Positions 11,701 to 23,700 of a stretch of 64,000 bases of DNA are shown one piece after another (position 1 is the stretch's first letter; the number at the start of each line of letters is the position of its first letter). Source of the DNA: Lepidostoma basale (lineage: Eukaryota; Arthropoda; Insecta; Trichoptera; Lepidostomatidae); assembly GCA_022606425.2 (NCBI GenBank), contig JAHDVF020000177.1, forward strand, positions 682,001 to 746,000, written 5' to 3'. The notes under the pieces were generated by a model that was given only the letters and a program-made list of their open reading frames with translations, was not told where the DNA came from and did no database searches. The position numbers and the translations under genes were made by a program.

Positions 11701-14700
11701 ATACGAGTACATTAAACAAACTATATTTATGGAAAACTAGTTTCCATGGATGCGAATAAAAACAAAAATAATGTACTGGAGCATATTCTAAACCAGTGAT
11801 TCCCAAAGTGGTCTATATAGACCCCCAGGGGTCCACGACAACTTGAAAGGGGTCTACGACAGTTGCATATAAAAATGGGGGTCAATAAGATGTAAATGGG
11901 GGTCCACGAGATGGTCCAAATAAATTGAAGCCAAATATTTAAATGCAAAACGAATATCGAAATCGTTGGCTACCTTTTTTTTCTTCTTTTTTTTTAGCTC
12001 ATTTGGGGAAAATTGGACCCATTGCAGAAAAAACACTCAGAATCAGAATTAGAAATACAGCAATAAAGAAATGTTGTTATACTGAGGACATCGTGAGATG
12101 CAGCATAATGAGGAAACGATTATGGCAAAATCATGTAAACTGTATGGACACTTACAGAATCGCACACACTGATATAAATGGGATACCCGTAAGCCAACTT
12201 CCACTTAGCAGGACACCCAAAAGATGAAGAGATAGCTGGTCTTCCGCATCGAAAGAGGAAGCAAACTCCGAGATGGCAGATCACCCGATCTAATTGAAGA
12301 AGAATAAGCATTTCAAATATCAAAAATATAGACTAATGCCATTCCGTGAAGTGCTTTGTAAATGATACGGAACGCTAAGTCACCTATTCTCTCTCTACTG
12401 TCATTTTCGTCAATATTACGAGCACGTGTTCAATAATGATAATTATTACCTAACGTTTTCATTAAACCTTTTTTAAACAATGATACGTAATCATTATCGA
12501 AAATATGCAAGTCATCTATTTTTTTCTTTCAAATCAAATCAAATCAGTTTATTTACTCAAAAGACATTACAAACAGCATAAATGTTTATGCCATCTATTG
12601 AGTACAGGTAAAATATTATATATATTCAACATAACCCCTACATTTCGCACAAGACATACCGCAAGCCAAGTTTTCCATCTCCCTGTTTATCGCACTAACT
12701 ACGCTCAAAGCGCGGCAATGTACAGGATTTGTGACAACTACCACAAGTATTTTGGAGACATCGATGTTTTCCACTTGAACGAACGAAACTTCAAAAAAGC
12801 GATAGGAGCAACCTTTCGGCGTGGATGAGACCATAATGTTACATGATATTATAGTATGTTACTTTTATTTTTACTTTTATTTATACTTTTAATTTTGTTC
12901 TTATTTCTACTACTATTATTATGTTTAACTCTCAATCATTTTGTTTGACCGTATTTTGCCTTAGCTTAAATTCAATTAACTGTTTATTGTATTTGTGGTA
13001 GCATGTAATTGGCTTTATTTATTAATTTTCTTAATGTTTCTTAATTAATATATTGATATCGCTGTATGCTGCCCTTACTGAATAAATAAATAAATAAATA
13101 AATAATACCAGGAACACATTAGAGATGGTTCGACATTAGGAAGACAATATGTTTTTTGGAGCCGAGAGTATTTGTCCCAATTATTTTAATTAATTATTAT
13201 TTTGTGCCAATTGTGTGAATATTTTTTATGCGTGTGTGGGTTAATTGTTTTCGATACGCTGCATTTATTCCAGATGTTTTATGGGGTAAATAATGTCAAA
13301 ATGAATTAAGGTCCCTTCACAGTGCAGTCGCAGTCGGTGTCGGAACTGCGCGGCCGTCCGCCACCGCCCGCCGTAATCCCGGGGCTATTATTTACCTCAG
13401 ATTCGTCAAAGGCCGCCGAATTTATTCCTTCTCTCCATTAGGTAATATTTCATCCCGGCCGGGACATGATTCATTTTCCTTTCACGTTTAATATGTGTTT
13501 TTTCGTGCCGGTTTTATGAAGTTTTCAATTCCGCGGCGTTTCTTATTTCCGGCACATCGATCAATGTCAACGTGACAAATAAAATTTCTAACAAAAAGAA
13601 CACATGTTATTAATTTTAAGTATCTACTTACACGTTTTTATAGCACTTTTTGTCAGGTAATTGAGTTCTGAACCCGGTGGTTAATAGTTAATACACATAA
13701 CGTGAATACTCGCATACACATTTATACATACACGCGCACGTAATATAAATTATATTAACCGTAATAAAATATGCACATCTAAGATTTAATTAAGTGTAAA
13801 GTATATATATAAAAAGGTCATCATTTCAAGGTTAAAAAATAGATTTTTAATATTTTAAAACAAGAGACGGAAAAATTGAGAAAATCATCATAAAAAATGG
13901 TTGGTGCTGGGAATAAAATAAATGGCGCACTCAAAGTCATTGCTGCAAATAGAAATTTATCCACAGAAGCAAAGATGGCAGTACACAATGGAGTTCTAGT
14001 GCCAACCCTCATGTATGGAAGTGAAGCTTGGAGCTGGCAAAAGAAGGATGAAATCAGGATAAGCGCCGTAGAAATGAGATCACTAAGAAAAATGTGCGGG
14101 AAAACGTTGTATGATAGAATTCCGAACGATGAAATAAGAAAGAAATGTAAGGCAGATGACTGCATCATGGATAAAATCAAAAAAGGATCCCTGAGATGGT
14201 TTGGACATATGGAACAAATGGATGAGAGTAGAATGGTTAAAAAGTTGTACACAAGCAGCGTGAGTGAAAAATGAAGCCGAGGACGACCGAGGAAAACATG
14301 GCATGACCAAATTAATCAATTACTAAAAGTCGGTCACATTCGAAGTCGGAATAATCGACGCGCGTTCATGGTACGATGTATGAATGCAGAGGAAGCCCGA
14401 GAGGTATACCAGGACAGAGCATTGTGCAATCCATTCTCTCTGCCTACCCCTCCGGAGAAATGGCGTGATGGTTAGTTAGTTAGTTAAAACAATTTTTAAA
14501 AATTTCAAAGATATTTTATGAAATAAATTACTATTTTATACACATTTAAGTTCATTATTTTCGACATGCTTCGAAGGTTTTATACCTTCATCATAGAAAA
14601 AATGATATTAAATGATTTATATAGTTTTTTCGATGATGTAGGTGTAAAACATCTGTAACATGTGGTGAAAAATAAGATCAAAAGTGGAAAAAACAGTTTA

Positions 14701-17700
14701 TTAATTAAAAATAAAATGTCATTATGAAATTCCATAGTATTAACGCCTTAAGTTTATTAAAAAGATATCTAAATAATAGTATAAAGTTTTATAACGTGTT
14801 CAGTTCTTAATAATAATAATAATAATATGCTAACTTTTAAAGCACCGTTTTTGTGATGTAATCACCTGAAGGGCGCATTAAGACGTGTTTTAAATCTAAA
14901 AATCTAAATGTGAACGCTGCATCTGATTTTCGCGATCGGATAGAAACTATAGTAGAACAAAATATACATGTTTAAATTTGGTACGAAATACGAAAAATAT
15001 GGGTTTTCAGTTAAGATCTGAAATCTGTCTTATTCAATTAATAGAAAACTCATCTTATGTATCAAACGAACCTTCACTCCTTGTTTCCGAATGCGTAGGC
15101 TGAGCTGCCAGAATCTGATTAATTTTACTACATACTTTGATATTTTACAATTCTGACATATTTATCCGGATTCATCTACATTTAAATAACGTGCCACGCA
15201 CGATTGTCGATTGCTCCGTCTCCGAACATGGACACATTTAAATATTTGATAAATTTGGTCATGCCATGTTTTTTCGATTTCTATTTCTTTTCAAATAGAT
15301 TACGCGTATGTACGATTTTTTAACCCCTCCTCTTTCATCTATTAGATCCATAGCCTTGAGCTACCTTAGTAAATGTTAATTTTGTTATTTTATTAAATAC
15401 GCATATCTCAAATACTTTGGATCATTGCATTCTTATCTTCTAAAGAAACTAACGGATACATTTATTTGACACACTTTTCTCCCTGATATTTTCTTACAAC
15501 AACAACAAACCATCACGCCGTTTCCCTTTAAAATTTGATTAATTTGGTCATGTCATATTTTCCTCGGTCTACCTTGACTCCGTACTCCATTAACTTCGTT
15601 AACGTATACTTTTTTAACCATTCTTTCTTCACCCATGCGCTCCATATGTCCGAACCAACGCAGCGATCCTTTCATAATTTTGTTCATAATACTTTCTTTC
15701 GCTCTACATTCCTTTCTAATATTAGCATTTGAGATTCTGTCGTACATCGTTCTACCACACATAGGTCTTAGGGACTTCATCTCTACCGCATTTTTTCTGC
15801 TCTCATCTTTCTTCAGTCAGTTCCATGCTTCGCTTCCATACATAAGGGTTGGGACCAGAACTATTTTCTTACGATATTTAAGTTATACATGACTATATCC
15901 CAGCATTCATTCATTACATTCATTTAAGTTTTGGACCAACATTTTGTATATAAAATGCTTAGGTATTAATGGAATATTTGAGAAATCTACAATCTTGGAG
16001 AGAATCTGTCTATTTTTAATATATGTTCCGGATAACGCCAGTACATACTGTTTTATCTTCCATGAATGCAGAACTAACCTGCCGCTGGTTATACCGGTGG
16101 CGAGAGCAATCAAATTGCTAAACACTACCACCTTTTAACCTTTTAAATATAAAATTAATGAAACAAAGTGTAAGAGAAAACTATTATATGGGGTCTGCTT
16201 AGCGTAGTACCTACTTGTTTTTGTGTTAATGAGTCGATCCATATTTTCGAATTGTTGGTTTACTTGATTTCACATTTTCGGGGCAAGTTGGAACACTATT
16301 GCACCACCAAGAAGTTTACTTAAATCTTTAGATCAATAATCTTACCCTTATTTGATCAGACGGTATTGCGTCACTAGATATGAAGATCAAATTCTATTCC
16401 CCTCGGACACCCAAATATTTCAGATATTCGAATCTTTGCAATCGGATACCAGATTTTCTACAGGATTATATTGATCTAACTAACTAACTAACCATCGCGC
16501 CGTCTCTCCGAAGAGGTATCTAGAAATAATAGACCGCCACTCTGTTTTTTCTTGAAATACTTTTCTCAACAATTCATACATCGTGTCATGTACGCACGTC
16601 AATTTCTCCGACTCTTCACGAGGCCAACTAGTAATATTACAGTAGATTGATATCATGCCACGTTTTCCTCGGTCTTCCTCGATTTCATGTTCCGTTTACA
16701 TCGTTAACATATATTTTCTTCGTCATTATTTCTTCATTCATTATTTCCACGTGTTAAAACAATCTTAATGACCCTTTCATTGTTTTTTCTTCTATATTCG
16801 TCATAACTTTTGTGTTGCAGATTCATTGAACAATGTTTATTACTTAATGAAAAAAGAATGGCGAAGAAAGTATACATACATAATAACATATAATAACAAG
16901 AAATAGAGGAAGACCGAGGAAAATGTGGTACGATCAACACTAAGTTAGTGTTGTTTACAAAGTAATTAACGCGCAGCTTTTGCTTAATATAAATTTGAAA
17001 ACATTTTGAACTTTCGAATTAATGAAAAGCTTGCCTCGTAGGGATGGCCATTAATACAGTCTAATCTTTCGTATTTTATTGTGATTGTGGTGGAAAGTTT
17101 GGCCGACATTGTGTCGTTTCCAGGGGCGCCGGGTATTATACACTACAGTGGAGGCATCTTATTTTCTTATTAACTAAATACTTCTTGGCAGTTGGCAGAA
17201 GAAAGATGAAAGTAGGATAAATGCCGTAAAAATGAGGTCACTAAGAAGAATGTGCGGAAAAACAATGTATGATAGAATATCTAATAATGAAGTAAAAAAA
17301 TAATGTAAGGCGGATGAATGCGTGATGGTTTGGACATATGGAACGAATAGATGAGGTTAGAATGGTTAAAAATATATATGAAAGTAGTGTGAATGAAAAA
17401 GGAGTCGAGGAAGGTCAAGGAAGACATGATATGACCAAATTAATCAATTGCTGAAAGGCGGCCATTTTCGAAGTAGGAACAATCGACGAGCGTGCATGTC
17501 ACTATGTGTGAATGTAGGAGATGCGCAAGAGTTATGGCAGGATAGAACAATGTGGCGATCCATCCTATCTGCCTACCCCTCCGGGGAAACTGCGTAATGG
17601 CTAGTTAGTTAGTTAAAGTAAATAGAAATGCAGTAGAAATGAGATCTCTTAGACGAATGTGTAGAAAGGATTATTAAGATGGTTTGGACACATGGAAAGA

Positions 17701-20700
17701 ATGAATAAAGAATTAGTGACAAATAAAGTAAAGTTATGCCAGGAAAGAACAGTTTGGCGGTCCATTCATTCGTTAGTTAGTTTAGTGTGTGAATGTAGAA
17801 CAATGTGGCGATTCATCCTCTCTGCCTACTCCTCCGAGGAAATGGCAACGGAAAACGGTTAGTTAGTTAGTTAGTTACTCAGTGTCCTGCACCGTGGATA
17901 AAATATGAATTCAGCGCCATGAAGCAAGAGCTAAAATGTAATAACGTTTATAAAGTAATTGATTTAATTGAAAATATACAGTTACATGGGAGAGTATAAA
18001 GTATAAAGGTTAATAACACCCATTAAACCGATATAGGTAAGAAAGGTTTTTCATTCAATTAACAAAAAGGAAGGAAATAAATATGTGGTAATTCCAATGA
18101 ACCATTCATACGGGCACTTTTATAAGATAGGAAATCAGTCAGACATGTAAGCTGGACCAAGTGACAATCGCACAAAGCTTTGATAGAATAGGTAGTGGAA
18201 TCCCGCATAATGAGCGCTGGCGGGGTAGGCGGCCTCTCGGAGCGGCGGGGAGGCCGCCACACAACTCGCCGACAAAGTGCCCGTCCCCGCCACTACAGGA
18301 TCAATAGCCCTGACAATGGACCTTTTGACTTTTTATTGTGCGCCAGAATGAGACAAGTGAGGAGAGAAAGGGCGAACATCTAGCGGCCCCCTCTGTGAAG
18401 CGACAATAATGCATTTTGACATTTGAATCTTTATGTGCCCCTAACGCACACGTTGAAGGTATTCTTGAATTATGCTTTGTGTTGTAATTTTGATTGTGAA
18501 AAATGTGAACGCCTTTCTGATGCGGCACCATTGATCCGCTCTTTAGAGGTGTAACAATATTTCTCGGTGTCATATTAACCTTTCGGAGGTGACGTGTTTT
18601 TAAATCACGCAAAAACAATGGTGGGTGAAGGTTAGACAAAAAAAAAACCGTAGTTCAATTGAGAATCGGCTTGATCTAGTACCTATTTGTAGATAGGCAA
18701 ATCAGTTCTTATTCTATAATATATGCGTAGATGAATACTAGTTTATTAAAAAAATTACATCATTTATGTTTGCGAGATCCTCTTTCTTACTTGTGAATGG
18801 TACTCTTGTATAAGTAAATAATAATAATATGTATACGTTTTCTGCAGTATCACTCTACACACTACTTCCCAAGAGGCTCCATTAGTATGTATGTTATTCA
18901 GTAATGTACCCTTGGCTGTATTCGTCATCATTATCAAATTGCATAATATTATCTCTCGCATGACCGCCGCATTCCTCCCTCGGTTCGTTACTTTGTTGCT
19001 CATCAACATGCTACACATAATATCCCTATTAAAAATACGATGAACAATCTTTCTTTTTTTTACTTTGTACACAACACCAACTTTATTCAAAAATATAAAA
19101 TTAAAAAACAAACACGTTTCGTACACGGAAGCCCTTCATCAGTGATATAAATATCATATTTAGATCAGAAATCCCAGAAACAATTTGCATCTTCGTCTCT
19201 ATTGAGATACAATTAATCCTTGTAAAATAAAAATAATTTATCCGCAATGGGTGAAATCCAGTATTTGTCTACAAGAATTTGTATACATTCAAAATGTTGT
19301 TGTATAAATATAACTGGTACATGCAGGCAAAAAATTGGAGAGACATCTCCAGGCGAAATCTAGTACTGTATGATTTGCATAGACTTTCACAGTACATTAA
19401 TAAAGGTTTTCTGCTTAATGCTTTCTAATCTTAATATAGATGACGCTAGTGTAGAGTGAACATAAAAATGTGAAAATATGTGTAGAAACCTACCATATAT
19501 ACAAGTTCCAAAAATGTTTGTCAGACGTGGTGGTCATAACGGCGGAATGGGGAATGTTGTTAAACGTAAAGCGATCGCTCAACCCAACCAATGACAGGTC
19601 ATAAGTCCTGTAAGCGCCTCGGCCACCACCTTCTGTTCCCAGAAACAATTTGCATCTTCGTCTCTATTGAGATACAATTAATCCTTGTAAAATAAAAATA
19701 ATTTATCCGTAATGGGTGAAATCCAGTATTTGTCTACAAGAATTTGTATACATTCAAAATGTTGTTGCAGAAATATGATATTTAGATCAAAAATATGATA
19801 TTTAGATAAAAAAAAAAGTGATATTTAGATCAAAAATATGATATTTAGACCAAAAATATGATATTTAGATCAAAAATATGATATTTAGATAAAAAATACG
19901 ACATTTAGATCACGAAAGCATTCTTAAAACAATGATTTTGGGACTAAGACCTGATATTGCAGCGGGGCTTTATAGGCGTAAGAGCAGTCAAGAGTTTGTA
20001 GGCGTTTGTAACACTGGATGAAGCTTGACCCCTAGGAAAGTCAAGTCAGCGTCTAATGTATAATATTTTGACTGATTTAACTAAACTGAGCGAAAATGAC
20101 TGTTGGGAGAAAAATATCCAAGATCAAGGAGCTTTAAATAACATCGCCAAGGAGGCGTAAACTCTTTAAGATGTACAAAGCACTTGAAAAAAGTGAGTAA
20201 AAATTATTTGTATTGAATTACTTCTACATTCATATACCATATCACGCACGCACGTTAATTTTTTCCAATTCTTTACGTGGTCGACTTTTAATTTTTTTTT
20301 ACTAACTAACTAACTAACTAACCATCACGCCATTTCCCCGGAGGGGTAGGCAGAGAAAATGGATCGCCACAATGGCCTGTCCTGACACACCTCTCGGGCT
20401 TCCTCCACATTCATACATCGCACCATGCACGCACGTCGATTATTCCGACTTCGAATGTGGCCGCCTTTTAGTAATTGGTTAATTTGGTCATGCCATGTTT
20501 TCCTCGGTCGTCCTCGGCTTCTTTTCCCACTCACACTGCTTGTGTACAACTTTTTAACCATTCTACTCTCATCCATTCGTTCCATATGTCCGAACCATCT
20601 CAGGGATCCTTTTTTAATTTTATTCATGATGCAGTCATCTGTCTTACATTTCTTTCTTATTTCATCGTTCGGTATTCTATCATACAACGTTTTCCCGCAC

Positions 20701-23700
20701 ATTCTTCTTAGTGATCTCATTTCTACGGCGTTTATCCTGCTTTCATCCTTCTTTTGCCAGCTCCAAGCTTCGCTTCCATACATGAGTGTTGGCACAAGAA
20801 CTCCATTGTGTACTGCCATCTTTGCTTCTGTGCTTCTTTGCTTAAATTTGGTTTATTTACAATAATAAAAACGGGCTTTTTTTACAGCATAAAATAATCA
20901 TAAAGCTTAAAATAAGTATCAAGTATTGGCTTAAGAAAATGTTTTCATGTTTACTTTTCAAAAATACAAACAAAAAGCATAGGTATGATAAAGTACCTAC
21001 TGCAAATAAAAAATATAATTGTAAAATGGAATATTTTCATAAGAATTACAATATTTGACTAAATTTAATCTGCTATACATGAAAATACAGTTTTGATTAT
21101 TTCTTTTATATCAAAGGTAATAGTTACAAATTAGGCATTTCGAAATTTCATGATACACAAAAAACATAATATTGTGTGTAATGTAAGTAAACGAAATGTA
21201 TTCACCTAATTTTGGTCCGTTTTTACAAATGTTACAAAACTGTGATTGCGTGATTCATGTCTCTGGGAACATAATTCACACGGCGCGGTCTTTGAAAAAA
21301 AGTACGCCATTGTGGCCTATTGTGCGTAAGTTCGATAACAAATTTCCTTGTATGTTTCCAAGTCAACACTTGAGTCTTTAGGGCCCACAGGGCAAGATTT
21401 GCCGCCGCGATAGAGTTAACTCAACGAAAACCACGAGGATTAGTATTATAAAAGATGAATTTGGATGGAATTTCTTGATGTTGGCTTTGGGTTTTAGTTA
21501 AGTTTGGTTTGCCGCCGCGTGAGTCGCTTTAGGTGTGAATGGATTCTTGTTTTTAGACGGATCTTCACAATGGACCACGGCGCGCCCCGCGGCTGCGTGC
21601 GGAAATAGCCCATTGACGATTGTTTGTGTTTGTATGTTTGGTTACAAATACCGCCATTTTTATTGCGACGTATTTTCACATGGCTCGCCTTGGATTTGGT
21701 CATTATTTCAGGAGTTCTTTTGAATCTCTAGAAAGCCGTTTTCTTAGCGTGTGAACCGAGGTGGCTCTTAATAATCCTACGAATATACAGAGTCGTTAAG
21801 TATTAATGCTCTTTTAATCTGGGAAAACGCTTTCTAGTTATTAAACGGACTCCTCTGTTTTCGTGGGTAATTGAAAGTGACTTAATTACAACATATCTGC
21901 CTTTAGAAGAACATTGTAACATTCAAGAAAATTTCCGTAAATCAACATTTTTTTTCTTAATCGACGAATATTAAAAAAGTATTTCGTTTGTTGTTGTTAA
22001 AACTCTTTAAAAACATATGTATTTAGAAAAACGCCTTTTCAAATCGGTATACTTGTATTTTTATTGATATTTATTTCTGTAATCCAACATATGTCGCTTT
22101 AATAGATTATCATAAATTTTAATAATACTAAAATATATTTCTAGGCATTAACCCTTACTTGTTCATTTACAAATATTACTCCTTGTTACGGGCTTTCTCT
22201 TTTATTTTAAAAACAAAAAATAGTTCAAATTTATGCAATATATCAATTCAAATATATAATATTATTTAAAAGCAATACAATCGAACAAAACTAAACAGAA
22301 AATAAATTTAAACATATAATATTAATCTAACAGAGGTATAAAAACCAATGGTTATAGAGTTATAAGTCTAAAAAAATATTTGTAATATTATATAAAAGCT
22401 AAATTAATATTACTGTATTTTCATTTTGATTTAATTTCAGCCATTACTAGCACGTTAGATTAAGGTGGGGTCATGTGTGTTACAGGATAAGAAGAAAATG
22501 ATGTCATTTTTATAATGCTCTTACAAGGTGAAATATTATAATAAATTTTCAGTCAACAGTAGCTCGATTTTATTCACGTTCTGGTGCCGAAAATTCTCTC
22601 CGTTGGACCGCCAAACTGAACTGAATTGAGTTGTATTTATAAAAAATTAAACCAATTCGGTTAAAAAAACTGAAGCATCGTTTAAGTTTTAAAAATCGAT
22701 TAACATTGTGACCTAGCTTGTTCAGGACTTTAAGCTTTTCTTCATTTCTTATTTATTATCTTAATAAATATCGGTTATGGGCACATTTGGCTTGCGCCTT
22801 CTTAATTCAAACTTAATGTAGTTGTTATAAATGTTCATTTAGCGTGGACTCATTAATACAGCGAAACATGAAAACCAAAAATTACACAAACTCTTATAAA
22901 CATTTCCGTAAAATTTTCGCCAAATTTTGCAACGCATTTTAACAATTTGTTATTTTAAATAGTGATCCATTTTCAATAACGTCAATGACAGCAGATGATG
23001 GAAGTTCATCCTTAGAGTGGTTAGAAAATACAATAAAATGAAGGAAATTTTAATTCGGCGAATTCCATGGATCAGCTTACAGACTACATGATTTTTATTT
23101 TGTTTCATGATGTCGCTTAATGTAGTAAGTAGTAAGTAATAATTTAATATTCTTCTTTCCCTTTGCCATTTCCTATCATTTGGGGTCGGCCCTTCTCGTA
23201 CGAAAACGCCAAACTTTCCTATTTGGACTCATCTCCACTGTCAGGTTCTCGCGTTGGAGCTCCTTTTCCACGTTGAGCATTGAGCGGCCTCTTCTTCATG
23301 GTTTTGTGGGAATGCTGAAGGCTTTTTGGACAATGTGCTCGCTGTCTCTTCGTAAGTAATAATTTAATATGCAATATAAAAATAAAGAAAACATAAATAA
23401 TCAGATAAATTAAACATTAAGTCAAATTTATGATATCTTCCCATTGCTCTATAATCCAAATTAAAAATAAATCTATACATCGTGAAATAACTCAGCCCAT
23501 TTAATTTAGTATATAAGTCAGGATTTTGTACCATTGTATTGTTAAAATTTCTACACTGAAGAAGGATTCGTTCCATCCAAAACATGTTTGTGAGAAGTGT
23601 AATAAAATGTTGTGAAAATACAATGTTATTTAAAAATATTACCTCCTAGGATGCCGTCAATTGTGTAGTCCTTTTTGCCATCAGAGTCCGACCGTCCTCC

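Noticed and set aside
18301..18639. 112-codon minus frame
   Set aside because: No motif, no splice context and part of a GC-rich non-repeat block. Chance frame is likelier.
19780..19916. CRISPR-like array
   Set aside because: The units adjoin with no unique spacers and the genome is eukaryotic. It is a minisatellite.
20301..20330. Telomere-like repeats (TTAG/CTAA runs at many sites)
   Set aside because: The insect telomere unit is TTAGG. Here the unit is TTAG and each run sits at the 3' end of a LINE-A copy, so it is the element's tail.
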